Shown: positions 17,336 through 26,640, counted from the first letter of the stretch. The stretch: 64,000 nucleotides of DNA from Palsa-506 sp963755815 (GCA_963755815.1 CAVWLF010000003.1:124001-188000); one strand, 5' to 3'. Program-made: numbers and translations. The notes: generated by a model from the sequence alone, not told the origin.

Positions 17336-18726
17336 TCGGCGCCGTGGCCGGTGCCGTTGTCGCCGCTCGCGGCCGCCCGGTCACCGTCGCCGCCGGCCGC
17401 GGCCGGGGAGCCGTCCGCGCCGCCGGCGGAGACCGCTGGCATCCGGAACCTGGGCAGCGGGGACGGCAGCAGCCACAGCACGCCGGTCATGGCGCCGGCC
17501 ACCGCGATCCACAGCGTCGGCCGGACCCCGATGAGCGAGCCGAGGATTCCGCCGGCCACCGCGCCGAGCGGCCGGGTGCCGTAGTTGACGGCCTGGAAGG
17601 CGCCGCTGACCCGGGACCTGAGCTGGTCGGGGATCACCGCCGCGAAGATCGCGCCGACGCTGATGTCCAGCATCATGACGCCGAAACCGGAGATGAACTC
17701 GGCGCCGAACAGCATGGCCAGGATGACCGGCTTGGGGCCGGCCGCCAGCGGGACCAGGACCAGCGGTGCGGTGTAGACCAGGGCACCGATGGTGTAGGTC
17801 AGGCCGACGCCCAGCCGGTCCGCCAGCCGGCGGGTGACCGTCGCGCCCAGCACGCCGCCGATGGCGCCGGCGCCCAGCACCAGGCCCAGCAGCCCCGGCC
17901 CGACGTGCAGCGAGCGGACCGCGTAGAGCACGAACAGCGCGAAGAACATCAGGGTGAAGAAGTTGATCGTCGCGACCGCCGTCAGCGACGACCGCACGAT
18001 GGCCGAGTGCCTGATGAACCTGGCGCCCGCCGTCAGCGCGCCCTTGCCGGGGCCCGCCGCGGGCGGCTCGGCCGGCCGGATGCGGCTGAGGAAGAACGCC
18101 GAGCCGATAAAGGACAGGGCGTCGGCGAACACCGCGAACGGCGCGGTCACCAGCTGGACGAGCAGGCCGCCGACACTCGGGCCGGCCACGAAGGACAGCG
18201 CGCGGCTGCCGTAGACGAGCGACTGGCCCTCGACGTAGCGGTCCTCGGGCACCAGGGCGACAAACAGCGCCGGGTCCGACACGGTGAACAGGACGCTCAG
18301 CAGGCCGGTACCGAACGCGACCCCGTACAGCTGCGGGAGTGTCAGCACGCCCGCGGCGTAACAGACCGGGATGCTGGCCAGCAGCACCGCGCGGCCCAGG
18401 TCAGCCGTGATCATCGTGACGCGGCGGTGGCCGTGCCGGTCGACCAGGGCGCCCGCGTGCAGCCCGAACAGCAGGCTGGGCACCCACACCAGGCCGGCCA
18501 GGTAGCCCATCTGAGCCGGCCCGACGTGCAGGGTCAGGACCGCGACGAGCGGGAGCACGATCGTGGAGATCTGGTCCCCGAACATCGAGATCGTCTGGCC
18601 GCTCCAGTAACGCCGGAAGCCCCGTTCGCGCAGTAGCGGGGGAATTTTCGAGGCCGGCCAGCGCGGCTGGCCGGCCGGCCTGGTGGCCTGGTCCCGGCCA
18701 GCGTCCTGGCTCGCGCGCCGCCTCAT
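17272..18726 (-). CDS. MFS transporter, EntS/TMS.3-like
   Basis: A 484-aa transporter of the 12-helix major facilitator superfamily, closest in style to macrolide/siderophore exporters (RYWSGQTISMFGDQISTIVLP at the first helix, ALVDRHGHRRVTM loop 2-3 motif). Its ATG overlaps the stop of the upstream ArsR-type regulator by 4 bases, so regulator and pump are co-transcribed and the pump is probably induced by the regulator's ligand. The C-terminal 55 residues are Ala/Gly/Asp-rich, hydrophilic, and overlap the allantoicase gene on the opposite strand. Confidence 0.88.
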   Translation of the reverse strand: MRRRASQDAGRDQATRPAGQPRWPASKIPPLLRERGFRRYWSGQTISMFGDQISTIVLPLVAVLTLHVGPAQMGYLAGLVWVPSLLFGLHAGALVDRHGHRRVTMITADLGRAVLLASIPVCYAAGVLTLPQLYGVAFGTGLLSVLFTVSDPALFVALVPEDRYVEGQSLVYGSRALSFVAGPSVGGLLVQLVTAPFAVFADALSFIGSAFFLSRIRPAEPPAAGPGKGALTAGARFIRHSAIVRSSLTAVATINFFTLMFFALFVLYAVRSLHVGPGLLGLVLGAGAIGGVLGATVTRRLADRLGVGLTYTIGALVYTAPLVLVPLAAGPKPVILAMLFGAEFISGFGVMMLDISVGAIFAAVIPDQLRSRVSGAFQAVNYGTRPLGAVAGGILGSLIGVRPTLWIAVAGAMTGVLWLLPSPLPRFRMPAVSAGGADGSPAAAGGDGDRAAASGDNGTGHGADQPAASGPAGPAVSGSAARQR

Positions 18727-19481
18727 GGCCCGGCCGGCCCATGGCCGGCGGCAGCTTCGCCGCCGGGCTGGCCGTCCGGGGTCTCCGCGGCCGGGGGCGT
18801 GCCGCCGGGCTGGCCGTCCGGGGTTGCTCCGGCGTCGCGCCCGGCCTCGGCCCGGGCCGAGGCGTAGTCCTTCGCGGCCAGCCGCCCGGCCGCGTCCATC
18901 CTTGGGAAGGCGAGGTGGAGGTAGGTGACGGGGCGGGACCCCGGCGGCCGCGATGCGGGATCGGCCTCGCGATCCAGATACTGGTCGACGAGCGCCCTGA
19001 CCTGGTCACCGAGCTCGGCGAGTTCGGCCGCGGTGACGTACAGGCAGGAGTCGCCGAAGTGCGCGGCTCGCTGCCACTCCTCCGGCTCGTCGGACCTGGC
19101 GTCGATCCAGCGCATGGTCTGATCGAAGTAATTCTCGGCCACGACCGAGGTGAGCAGGCCGGCCGCCGCGGCGACCTCGGGATCGTCGGTGACATCGGGC
19201 CAGCCGGTGAACATCGAGGTCGGCCGCCAGGGCCGCTCCCGGCCCTGGCCCCCGCCCGCCTCCTCCACCAGGCCGTACTTGGCTAGCTGCCGCAGGTGGA
19301 AAGAGCAGCTGGCCGAGCTCTCACCGAGCAGCTCGCCCGCCCTGGTCGCGGTCAGCGGCCCGTGCACGCGGAGCATGCCGACCAGCGACATCCGGATCGG
19401 ATGCGCGAGCGCCCGGAGCGCCTTCGGATCGGTGAGCCGATTGATTGACCTGCGCTCGCTTGGCTTCATACATGCAACCAT
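18723..19481 (-). CDS. ArsR/HTH_20-type winged-helix transcriptional regulator
   Basis: A 252-aa regulator. The winged-helix domain is at about 15-95 (LRALAHPIRMSLVGMLRVHG, GELLGESSASCSFHLRQLAK as recognition helix, YGLVEEAGGGQGRERPW as wing). A helical effector domain at about 100-200 follows, then a Pro/Gly/Ala tail with repeated TPDGQPGG. ATG 19481 and ATG 19469 are both possible; neither has a ribosome site, which suggests leaderless translation. Two palindromes directly upstream (19480-19497 and 19508-19525) are likely autoregulatory operators controlling this gene and the co-transcribed MFS pump. Confidence 0.88.
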   Translation of the reverse strand: MVACMKPSERRSINRLTDPKALRALAHPIRMSLVGMLRVHGPLTATRAGELLGESSASCSFHLRQLAKYGLVEEAGGGQGRERPWRPTSMFTGWPDVTDDPEVAAAAGLLTSVVAENYFDQTMRWIDARSDEPEEWQRAAHFGDSCLYVTAAELAELGDQVRALVDQYLDREADPASRPPGSRPVTYLHLAFPRMDAAGRLAAKDYASARAEAGRDAGATPDGQPGGTPPAAETPDGQPGGEAAAGHGPAGP

Positions 19482-19525
19482 AGTTTTCCAAAGCTATCTT
19501 TGCAAACATAGCTTTCCAAAGCTAT
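19480..19525. promoter_or_regulatory. Tandem 18-bp palindromic operators of the ArsR-type regulator
   Basis: ATAGCTTTCCAAAGCTAT at 19508-19525 is a perfect palindrome (8-bp arms, CC centre). A second copy at 19480-19497, ATAGTTTTCCAAAGCTAT, differs by one base. Centres are 28 bp apart, and the proximal copy overlaps the first possible start codon. This AT-rich pair is unlike the surrounding GC-rich DNA and is placed exactly where an autorepressor would bind. Confidence 0.8.
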
Positions 19526-19581
19526 CTTGGGATCAGATAGCCCCGACCGCGCGAGCCAGGCCCGCGGGTAGTCGGTCAGTC

Positions 19582-21165
19582 TCAGGCCGGCTCGCTGGCC
19601 GCGCGGGCCAGCCGGAACGCGGCTAGCTTGCCATCAAGCTCGCGGACCGCCGCCGTGCCATCCGCGGGCCGCAGCTGGGCCCGCAGCCTTTCGATCCGGC
19701 GCGAGATCCGCGGGGAGCTATTCAGGGTCGTCAGCCGGGCCGCGTCGGCCAGCGGCTGGCAGGCCTGGCCGAGCTCGTCCTGCTTGATCAGCGCTTCAGC
19801 CTGCAGGGCGAGCGTCAGCGCGCTGTTGTGCGCGTTCACCGGAGCCGCCAGCGCCAGCGACCGGCCGGCCGCGGCCGAGGCGTCGACGGCCAGGCCAAGC
19901 TGCAGTGCGCATTCGCTTTCGGTACCCCAGTAGAAGGACCGGTCGTAGAAGTACCACCACGGGGCCCGCGGTGTCTGCGGCCCGATCTCGCCCAGCGCCG
20001 CCTGTTCCCGGTCCAGCGCCGCCCGGCAGCGCGCCGCCTGGCCGGCCGCGGCGTAGGCGCGGGCGGTGACGTCGGCCGCATACGCGGTCGCGAACGGGCT
20101 GCCGCTCCGGCGGGCCGCCTGCCGCGCGGCGTTCGCGTGGTCGATCGCATGCCGCGGGTGGCCCCCGGCCAGCGCCAGCTGGCTGGAAGCCGACAGCGCG
20201 TAGGTGACCAGGTCCGCGTTTCCGGCCCGGTCAGCGGCCGAGCGGGCGTCATCGTAGTAGTAGCGCGCCGCGGCCTGATCGCCGAGATTGAACATCAGCC
20301 AGCCGACTAGCTGAGTCAGGTCGCCGTACACGGCCAGCGTCTCGGCGGTTACCGTCTCCGGCGCGTTCCGGCCCATGGCGGCGATCGCCGACCGCAGGGC
20401 CATCGCGGGCGGGAGGGTCGCCCGCGGGCCGACGGCCCCGCCCAGCCGGCGAAGTCCCGCGACGACATCGGCCGTATACCGGATCATGGCCTGGTCGGTG
20501 CGGGGCGCTCCGCCGGTCGCGGCGGAGGCCCGGCGCGGTATCTCCAGCACCGGCGCCGCGGCCACCACGGCCAGCGCGCTGCTGGCCTCCAGCAGCAGCG
20601 TCCGGTGCTGGAGCCGCAGGCCAGGCTCCGCGTCCGGCAGGTAGCCGGTCCTCAGCTCGCTGATGTCGGCGGCCCTGATTCGCTCCAGCGCGGCCAGCAG
20701 GGAGGGCGCCGCCGGGGCGGAGCGGGATGACGGTGACTGCGGGGAGACATCGGCCGGATCCTCAGCGCAACCGTTTGCCGGGGCGAATGCCGCCTCGGCG
20801 CGCTGCGCCCGGGGCGGCGTGCCGTAGTCGCGGCAATCGGCCAGCAAGTCGCTGACGCTGCACTCGTAGAGCTGGGCGAGCCGGTCGAGGGTGTCCAGCG
20901 ACGGCGCATGTCCCGTGCCGCCCGGCCAGAGTTCCCAGTAAGAGAAGTTCTTGAAGGTCTTCGGGTCATCTGGCCAGCGCGTTGTCCACCGCGCCGCGGC
21001 CTGCGGCTGGCTCCAGCCGTGCGCCTGGCGCAGGGCGACCCGCGCGTTGACCCGGTAAGCCGTCCGGAACTCCGCGGCGACCTGCGCCCAGGTATACCCT
21101 TGCGCGCGCAACTGCCCAGCAAGCAACGATTGCGCCTGCCGCAGGCTGCGCGGTTTTACGCTCAT
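19582..21165 (-). CDS. XRE-family HTH regulator with long helical (TPR-like) C-terminal region
   Basis: A 527-aa protein if started at ATG 21165 (MSVKPRSLRQAQSLLAGQLR); an in-frame GTG at 21231 would add 22 residues but has no ribosome site. An N-terminal helix-turn-helix region (VNARVALRQAHGWSQPQAAA, then TLDRLAQLYECSVSDLLAD) is followed by about 380 residues of Ala-rich paired helices resembling tetratricopeptide repeats. This architecture is abundant in actinomycetes, often next to small ATP-binding anti-sigma-like proteins, as here. Target genes are unknown. Confidence 0.83.
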   Translation of the reverse strand: MSVKPRSLRQAQSLLAGQLRAQGYTWAQVAAEFRTAYRVNARVALRQAHGWSQPQAAARWTTRWPDDPKTFKNFSYWELWPGGTGHAPSLDTLDRLAQLYECSVSDLLADCRDYGTPPRAQRAEAAFAPANGCAEDPADVSPQSPSSRSAPAAPSLLAALERIRAADISELRTGYLPDAEPGLRLQHRTLLLEASSALAVVAAAPVLEIPRRASAATGGAPRTDQAMIRYTADVVAGLRRLGGAVGPRATLPPAMALRSAIAAMGRNAPETVTAETLAVYGDLTQLVGWLMFNLGDQAAARYYYDDARSAADRAGNADLVTYALSASSQLALAGGHPRHAIDHANAARQAARRSGSPFATAYAADVTARAYAAAGQAARCRAALDREQAALGEIGPQTPRAPWWYFYDRSFYWGTESECALQLGLAVDASAAAGRSLALAAPVNAHNSALTLALQAEALIKQDELGQACQPLADAARLTTLNSSPRISRRIERLRAQLRPADGTAAVRELDGKLAAFRLARAASEPA

Positions 21166-21390
21166 GTGCGGGGCCTTCGCGGTACTAGCTGCTCCAGGTA
21201 ACCGGATGTCCCGGATCGTAGTGGCCGTCACTCCAGTCCAGACGTCCTTATCTTACGATTTCTCCCCATCTAGCGGGGAGGATTTGACGCAGTTGCCCTC
21301 TTTGGCGCCGAGCCGATCACCATGACATTAGCGCGTTGCAAACGATTGGTGCAGCTGCACTGCCACGCGGGATGGGGAGCGGCTATCTCT

Positions 21391-22062
21391 ATGTCAGGGC
21401 ATGAGATGTCTGGGCACGAGTTACTGTCTAGCCGCATCGCGTTCACCGCAGCGCCGGCCGCCGTCCGGCGCGCGCGGCACTGGATCGCCGCCCAGCTCGC
21501 CCGGACCGATCCCGCCGAGCTGATCGACGCCGCGGTCCTGCTCGTTTCCGAGCTGGTCACCAATGCCGTGCACGCCTCCGCGGCCGCGGCCGGCAGCCAC
21601 GGCGGCGCCGATCCGGGCCGGGTCGAGCTCGCGGTCGCGCGGACCCGCGACACGGTGCGCATCGAGGTCTCCGACAGTGCCCACGGTTCGCTTCCGGCGC
21701 CCGCGGACCCATCCGCTGACGATGAGAGCGGGCGCGGCCTGCAGGTCATTACCGCGCTGACCAGGGAGTGGGGCTGCCGCTCCGTGCAGCGGGGAAAGGT
21801 TGTCTGGTGCGAGCTGGCCGCCGCGGTTCAGGAACCGCCGCTCGGTCAGCCGGTGCCCGCCGGCCGGTGCCCGCCAGACAGCTGCTCACCGCCGGTCAGC
21901 CGGCCGCCGCCGGACAGTTGCCGGTCTCCGGTCAGCCGGTGTCCGCCGGACAGCTGCTCACCGCCAGTCCGCCGGTGGCGTCCGCGGGCTGCATTGATCT
22001 CTCCCGGCCGGTATCCGTCGCGGCCCGCTATCCGTAGCCGGCGGCCGCGCGCGCCGATATAG
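21391..22062 (+). CDS. RsbW-like ATP-binding protein (HATPase_c) with repetitive tail
   Basis: A serine-kinase/anti-sigma-type GHKL ATPase. The N-box is ELVTNAVHAS, the G1 box is VSDSAHG and the G2 box is ESGRGLQVITALT; the ending WGCRSVQRGKVVWCEL is typical. ATG 21391 is my choice (ATG 21322 and 21406 are alternatives; none has a strong ribosome site). After the domain ends at about residue 147 there is a tail made of three 12-residue repeats of the type RCPPDSCSPPVS, then an Arg/Pro-rich end. It stands divergent from the XRE regulator, a common pairing in streptomycete-like genomes. Confidence 0.8.
   Translation: MSGHEMSGHELLSSRIAFTAAPAAVRRARHWIAAQLARTDPAELIDAAVLLVSELVTNAVHASAAAAGSHGGADPGRVELAVARTRDTVRIEVSDSAHGSLPAPADPSADDESGRGLQVITALTREWGCRSVQRGKVVWCELAAAVQEPPLGQPVPAGRCPPDSCSPPVSRPPPDSCRSPVSRCPPDSCSPPVRRWRPRAALISPGRYPSRPAIRSRRPRAPI
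21865..21972 (+). repeat. Three tandem 36-bp repeats inside the HATPase gene
   Basis: Three consecutive 36-base units encode RCPPDSCSPPVS, RPPPDSCRSPVS and RCPPDSCSPPVR. The units share CCGCC-GACAG-TG and CCGGTCAGCCG blocks but are not identical. The length is a multiple of three, so copy-number change would preserve the frame. Confidence 0.8.
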
Positions 22063-22071
22063 CATCCCAAA

Positions 22072-23763
22072 ATGGAATCTGAACGCGGGAGCAGCCCGGC
22101 GGCAGCACGGCCGGAACAATGCGACTTCATCATCGTCGGGGGCGGCTCGGCGGGCTGCGCCCTGGCCAGCAGGCTCTCCGCTGATCCATCGAACCGGGTC
22201 CTGGTGCTGGAAGCGGGACGGCCGGATTACCGCTGGGATGTCTTCATCCACATGCCGGCCGCACTGACCATCCCGATCGGCAACCGTTTCTATGACTGGC
22301 GTTACGAGAGCGAGCCCGAGCCCTTTATGGGCGGCCGGCGGATCTATCACGCCCGCGGGAAGGTGCTCGGCGGATCGAGCAGCATCAACGGAATGATCTT
22401 CCAGCGCGGCAACCCGCTGGACTACCAGCGCTGGGCGGCCGACCCGGGTATGGCGGCCTGGGACTACGCGCACTGCCTGCCGTATTTCAAGCGGATGGAG
22501 ACCTGCCTGGCCGGGGGCGACGAGTTCCGCGGCACCGACGGGCCGCTCGTGCTGGAGCGCGGGCCGGCCACCAACCCGCTGTTCGGTGCCTTCTTCGAGG
22601 CCGTGCAGGAGGCCGGCTATCCGCTCACTGCCGACGTCAACGGCTACCGGCAGGAAGGCTTCGCCGCGTTCGACCGCAACGTCCACCGCGGCCGCAGGCT
22701 CAGCGCCGCCCGGGCGTACCTGCATCCGGTGCTCAGCCGCCCCAACCTCAAGGTCATCACCGGCGCGTTCGTGACGAAGATCCTCTTCGCCGGCCAGCGG
22801 GCCGTCGGCGTCGAATTCACCCACGGCAAGGGCGCGGTGCGCCAGGCCCGGGCCGGGGAGATCATCCTGTCCGGCGGCTCGATCAACTCGCCGCAGCTGC
22901 TGCAGCTCTCCGGCGTGGGCAGCGCCGATCACCTCAGCTCACTCGGCGTCGACGTCGTCGCCGACCTCCCGGGCGTCGGCGAGAACCTCCAGGACCACCT
23001 GGAGGTCTACGTGCAGTACGCGTCCAAGCTGCCGGTATCGGTCGCCCCGGCGCTGAAGTGGCGCAACCGCCCGGTCGTCGGGGCGAAGTGGCTGTTCCTG
23101 CGCAGCGGGCCCGGTGCCACGAACCACTTCGAGGGCGGCGGCTTCCTGCGCAGCAATGACGAGGTCCGCTACCCGAACCTGATGTTCCACTTCCTGCCCA
23201 TCGCCATCCGCTACGACGGCTCGGCGCCCGCCGGGGAACACGGTTACCAGGTGCACATCGGGCCGATGTACTCCGACTCGCGCGGCTCAGTCAAGATCAC
23301 CTCGCGCGATCCCGCCGTGCACCCGGCGCTGCGGTTCAACTACCTGTCCACCCCGACGGACCGCCGGGAGTGGGCGGAGGCGATCCGGATCACCCGCCGG
23401 ATCCTGAACCAGCCCGCCTTCGCGCCGTACAACGACGGCGAGCTGTCCCCCGGTCCGGCCGTCGCCACCGACGAGCAGATCCTGGACTGGGTCGCCCGCG
23501 ACGGCGAGACGGCGCTGCACCCGTCCTGCACCTGCGCGATGGGCACCGGCGGCCAGTCGGTGGTCGATCCGGCCACCATGCGGGTGCACGGGCTGGACGG
23601 GCTGCGGGTGGTCGACGCATCGGTGATGCCGTACGTCACCAACGGCAACATCTACGCCCCGGTGATGATGATCGCGGAGAAGTCCGCCGACCTGATCCTG
23701 GGCAACACGCCGCTGCCGCCCTCGCCCGCCCAGTTCTACCAGCACGAACCGGCTCAGCAGTAA
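22072..23763 (+). CDS. betA: GMC-family choline dehydrogenase
   Basis: An FAD flavoprotein of 563 aa expected to oxidise choline to betaine aldehyde (and possibly on to glycine betaine). The ADP-binding motif is FIIVGGGSAGCALASRLSAD; the GMC signature 1 is GKVLGGSSSINGMIFQRGNP, signature 2 GEIILSGGSINSPQLLQLSG, and the active-site His/Asn pair is in HPSCTCAMG and TNGNIYAP. These features are those of BetA. Substrate is inferred from the subfamily. A supply of betaine would feed the methyltransferase locus at 56-64 kb. The last 10 bases overlap the convergent M55 peptidase gene. Confidence 0.87.
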   Translation: MESERGSSPAAARPEQCDFIIVGGGSAGCALASRLSADPSNRVLVLEAGRPDYRWDVFIHMPAALTIPIGNRFYDWRYESEPEPFMGGRRIYHARGKVLGGSSSINGMIFQRGNPLDYQRWAADPGMAAWDYAHCLPYFKRMETCLAGGDEFRGTDGPLVLERGPATNPLFGAFFEAVQEAGYPLTADVNGYRQEGFAAFDRNVHRGRRLSAARAYLHPVLSRPNLKVITGAFVTKILFAGQRAVGVEFTHGKGAVRQARAGEIILSGGSINSPQLLQLSGVGSADHLSSLGVDVVADLPGVGENLQDHLEVYVQYASKLPVSVAPALKWRNRPVVGAKWLFLRSGPGATNHFEGGGFLRSNDEVRYPNLMFHFLPIAIRYDGSAPAGEHGYQVHIGPMYSDSRGSVKITSRDPAVHPALRFNYLSTPTDRREWAEAIRITRRILNQPAFAPYNDGELSPGPAVATDEQILDWVARDGETALHPSCTCAMGTGGQSVVDPATMRVHGLDGLRVVDASVMPYVTNGNIYAPVMMIAEKSADLILGNTPLPPSPAQFYQHEPAQQ

Positions 23764-24584
23764 GGCGGCTGGCTGGTCAGCGTCGCCGCCACGCTGAAGA
23801 AGACCCCGAGCAGGCGGAACAGGTCCGGCATCGCGCCGGTGACCGCCGTGGTGCGGCTGTCCCGCAGGGTGACCCCGGGCACGCCGGCCAGCTGCGACGC
23901 GACCGACGCCGACTGCCAGCGGATGGCCAGGGCGCGGCGGTCCGGCTGGGGCACGGCCGGCGGCCGGCCGTCGCGCACCGCGCCGGTCACGGCTTCCTCG
24001 ATCGCGTCCCGGGCCTCGGCCACCGGGCGTAGCTCGGCCGCGAACCGGTCCCGGGCCCGCTTCACCGCGATCGTCGTGGCGGCCGGATCCCAGCCGGTCA
24101 TCTCGGCGCAGGCGGCGTCGTCGCCGGACAGCGCGAGCACCGGCGCCCCGACCGCCGCCGCGGTGGCATGCACCAGGCCGATCTCGCCGGCCGGCCGGTC
24201 GTCCAGCCAGATGTCCTCGACCTCGTGTCCCATGAAGCTGTGGCTGAGTACGCCGAGCGCGCCCGCCCGGGCGTGATACCCGATGCACACCGTTGCATCG
24301 AAGTCGCCGCCGAGGCCCTCCAGCATGCCCATCCGCTTGGGCCGGCCGCGGATCAGGGCCGCCGCGGGGTGCAGGAGGTCGGGCAGCAGGTTCCGCATCG
24401 GGCCGTGCGCGTCATTGACCGTCACCTGCGCGGCGCCGCCCGCCAGCGCGCCGCGGACGGCCGCGTTCACGTCCTCGGTCATCATCACCCGGCCGCGCTC
24501 GTAGTCCCGGCCGCCCGGCTGGACGTCGTGGGCGTCCACGAGCCCGGTCACGCCCTCCATGTCCGCGCTGATGTAGATCCGCAC
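23754..24584 (-). CDS. M55 family metallopeptidase (D-aminopeptidase DppA-like)
   Basis: A 276-aa zinc peptidase. The N-terminal MRIYISADMEGVTGLV contains the family's metal Asp and Glu (SxDxEG), and the central motifs NDAHGPMRNLLPDLL, GYHARAG and SHSFMGHEV hold the His ligands. The family includes DppA (cleaves D-Ala dipeptides) and other amidases; cell-wall peptide turnover is likely, but here the enzyme stands alone without the Dpp transporter. Confidence 0.9.
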   Translation of the reverse strand: MRIYISADMEGVTGLVDAHDVQPGGRDYERGRVMMTEDVNAAVRGALAGGAAQVTVNDAHGPMRNLLPDLLHPAAALIRGRPKRMGMLEGLGGDFDATVCIGYHARAGALGVLSHSFMGHEVEDIWLDDRPAGEIGLVHATAAAVGAPVLALSGDDAACAEMTGWDPAATTIAVKRARDRFAAELRPVAEARDAIEEAVTGAVRDGRPPAVPQPDRRALAIRWQSASVASQLAGVPGVTLRDSRTTAVTGAMPDLFRLLGVFFSVAATLTSQPPYC

Positions 24585-24643
24585 CGAACCGCCTTCCGCT
24601 CATCCGCTGTCCGGCACCTACCCTGCCTTGGCCCCGGCCGATC

Positions 24644-26113
24644 ATGCACACTGAGCAGATGACCAACACCGGAGCACCTGACCCCCGCGATCCGCGCGGG
24701 CTGCGGACCGACGCGCCGCTGCTCGACGCCTGGCTGAACTTCACCGCGCAGGTCGAGGCGGGCCAGCTGACGCCGATGTGCGTACCCGGGCACAAGCAGC
24801 GGCAGGATCTGGTCGGGTCGGTGGTGGCCGGCGACGCGCCGCTGTACGGCGCGCTCGCCCCGATCAAGCGCGCGGACGCGCTGCGGATCGACGCCGAGGG
24901 CCGGGCCGCGAGGCTGTGGGGCGCGGACTGGTGCCGGTTCTCGGTGGCCGGCTCCACGCATGGCAACCAGGCGCTCGCGCTGGCCGTGGGCAAGCCCGGG
25001 GATTACGCGGTCATCACCCGGACCCTGCACCGTTCGCTGCTGCTCGGGCTGGTGCTCGCCGGGCTCCGCCCGGTCTGGGTCCGGCCGGAGATCGATCCGG
25101 CCTCCGGGCTGCCCGGGCCGGTGGCGGTCGAGACCGTGCGGGCCGCGCTGGCGGCGCACCCCGGCGCCTGCGGCGTGTTCCTCGGCGACCCGTCCTACGT
25201 CGGCACGATCGGTGACCTGGCCGGGCACGCGGCGGTCGCCCACGAGGCCGGCGTCCCGCTCATCGTCGACGCCGCGTGGGCCGCGCACATGGGCTTTCAC
25301 CCGGACCTGCCGCCGCACGCGCTCGCGGCCGGCGCGGACGCCATGGTTACCAGCGCGCATAAGGCGCTGCCCGCCTACAGCCAGGGCGCGCTGGTCTTCG
25401 CCCGGACCGAGCGGTTCGACCTGGCCCGGCTGGACCGGGCGTTCGAGGCCACCCACACGACCAGCCCGACCGGCTCGATCATGGCCAGCATCGACGCCGC
25501 GCGGGCGCTGCTGGAGCGAGACGGCAAGGAGCTGTGCGCCCGGCTGCTTTCCTGCGTCGCGGCGGCCCGGCAGCGGCTGCGTGAGGTACCGGGGCTCGAC
25601 GTCCTGGACGGCCCCGGGGTGGAGCCGACGAAGCTGGTCGTCCTGCTGGCCGGCACCGGCGCGCACGGCAATGCGGTCGAGCAGGACCTGATCGCCGCCG
25701 GGATGCCGGTCGAGATGGCCGATCGCGACACCATCATCCCGATCCCCACGCTGGCCGACGACGCGGACACCGTCGCGGCGTTCGTCGAGACGCTCATCGT
25801 ATCGATCGAGCGGCATCGCTCCGCCCCCCGCGTGCCGGTGGCCGCGTCGTCCTGGACGGTCGTGCCGGAGACCGTGCTGGCGCCGCGGGATGCGTTCTTC
25901 GCGCCGAACGAGACCGTCAGCGCGGCCGCCGCCGTCGGCCGGGTCAGCGCCGAGCTGATCGCGCCATACCCGCCCGGCGTCCCGGTGCTGGCCCCCGGCG
26001 AGCTGATCACCGCCGACGCGCTGGACGCGCTCCGCGAGGTGCGCGCCGACGGCGGCCGCATCGCCTACGCGGCCGACCCGACCCTCGCCACGTTCCAGGT
26101 CATCAGCCGCTGA
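24644..26113 (+). CDS. PLP-dependent Orn/Lys/Arg decarboxylase-like (aminotransferase I fold) enzyme
   Basis: A 489-aa fold-type-I PLP enzyme. The N-terminal LTPMCVPGHKQRQDL and SVAGSTHGNQALALAVG are family hallmarks; PLIVDAAWAAHMGFHPDLPP supplies the cofactor-ring Asp, and TSAHKALPAYSQGALV supplies the Schiff-base lysine. It matches the short Orn/Lys/Arg decarboxylases of Gram-positives that lack the N-terminal response-regulator-like wing domain. Start ATG 24644 or 24659; no clear ribosome site for either. Substrate (arginine, lysine, ornithine) cannot be told. Confidence 0.82.
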   Translation: MHTEQMTNTGAPDPRDPRGLRTDAPLLDAWLNFTAQVEAGQLTPMCVPGHKQRQDLVGSVVAGDAPLYGALAPIKRADALRIDAEGRAARLWGADWCRFSVAGSTHGNQALALAVGKPGDYAVITRTLHRSLLLGLVLAGLRPVWVRPEIDPASGLPGPVAVETVRAALAAHPGACGVFLGDPSYVGTIGDLAGHAAVAHEAGVPLIVDAAWAAHMGFHPDLPPHALAAGADAMVTSAHKALPAYSQGALVFARTERFDLARLDRAFEATHTTSPTGSIMASIDAARALLERDGKELCARLLSCVAAARQRLREVPGLDVLDGPGVEPTKLVVLLAGTGAHGNAVEQDLIAAGMPVEMADRDTIIPIPTLADDADTVAAFVETLIVSIERHRSAPRVPVAASSWTVVPETVLAPRDAFFAPNETVSAAAAVGRVSAELIAPYPPGVPVLAPGELITADALDALREVRADGGRIAYAADPTLATFQVISR

Positions 26114-26144
26114 TGCATGCCCGGCGGCGTCATCCTGGTGCAGC

Positions 26145-26178
26145 GCGGCCGGTCACCTCGTAGCGCCAGGCCGGCCGC
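26145..26178. terminator. Possible bidirectional terminator hairpin
   Basis: GCGGCCGG at 26145-26152 pairs perfectly with CCGGCCGC at 26171-26178 across an 18-base loop. It lies between the convergent PLP-enzyme and GNAT genes. There is no T-run, which is common for actinomycete terminators, so the assignment is tentative. Confidence 0.4.
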
Positions 26179-26190
26179 GTGACGGCTGGG

Positions 26191-26640
26191 CTAGGCCCAG
26201 GGCAGCGGCCGCGTCATGACCATCATCGGCTGTCCGGGGCCGTTATAGTCCTCGACCCGGCTGGCCTCGAACCCGAGCCGCCGGTGGAACGCCACCGAGC
26301 CGTCGTTGGTCACGCTGGTAATCGCCTTGGCCGAGCCGGCGCCCTGGGTGACGGCGGCGCGGGCGAACGCCCGGTACAGGGTGCCGGCCACGCCGCTGAG
26401 CCTGACCGTGTCGCGCACCGCCGCGGCGTGGATGTAGCCGAGGCGGCGCGGCGTGGTGAACCCGATCAGGTAGCCGTCGATCCGCCCGCCGCGGCGGGCG
26501 GTCAGGCAGGTCTCGCCGAATTCCTGCACGAGCGCGGTCAGGTGCAGGAAGCGCATGTCGCGCTCGCCCCAGAACCGGGCATGGTCGGCCAGCACGTCGG
26601 CGAGGTCAGTCATGGTCATCGGCTCGACAAGGATCCCCAT
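26191..26640 (-). CDS. GNAT family N-acetyltransferase
   Basis: The ATG at 26640 gives MGILVEPMTMTDLADVLADH and 149 aa; an earlier in-frame ATG at 26676 is possible. The fold is typical: GYLIGFTTPRRLGYIHAAAV as beta-strands 4-5, SGVAGTLYRAF as the acetyl-CoA loop region, and SVTNDGSVAFHRRLGFEAS for beta6-beta7. The acetyl-CoA loop is degenerate compared with R/Q-x-x-G-x-G/A. Substrate unknown. Confidence 0.83.
   Translation of the reverse strand: MGILVEPMTMTDLADVLADHARFWGERDMRFLHLTALVQEFGETCLTARRGGRIDGYLIGFTTPRRLGYIHAAAVRDTVRLSGVAGTLYRAFARAAVTQGAGSAKAITSVTNDGSVAFHRRLGFEASRVEDYNGPGQPMMVMTRPLPWA

Noticed and set aside
17344..18636. A 430-codon open frame on the + strand opposite the MFS gene
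   Set aside because: It is an Arg/Gln/Asp/His-rich shadow of the minus-strand transporter, which has clear helices and motifs. High GC codon bias keeps antisense frames open.
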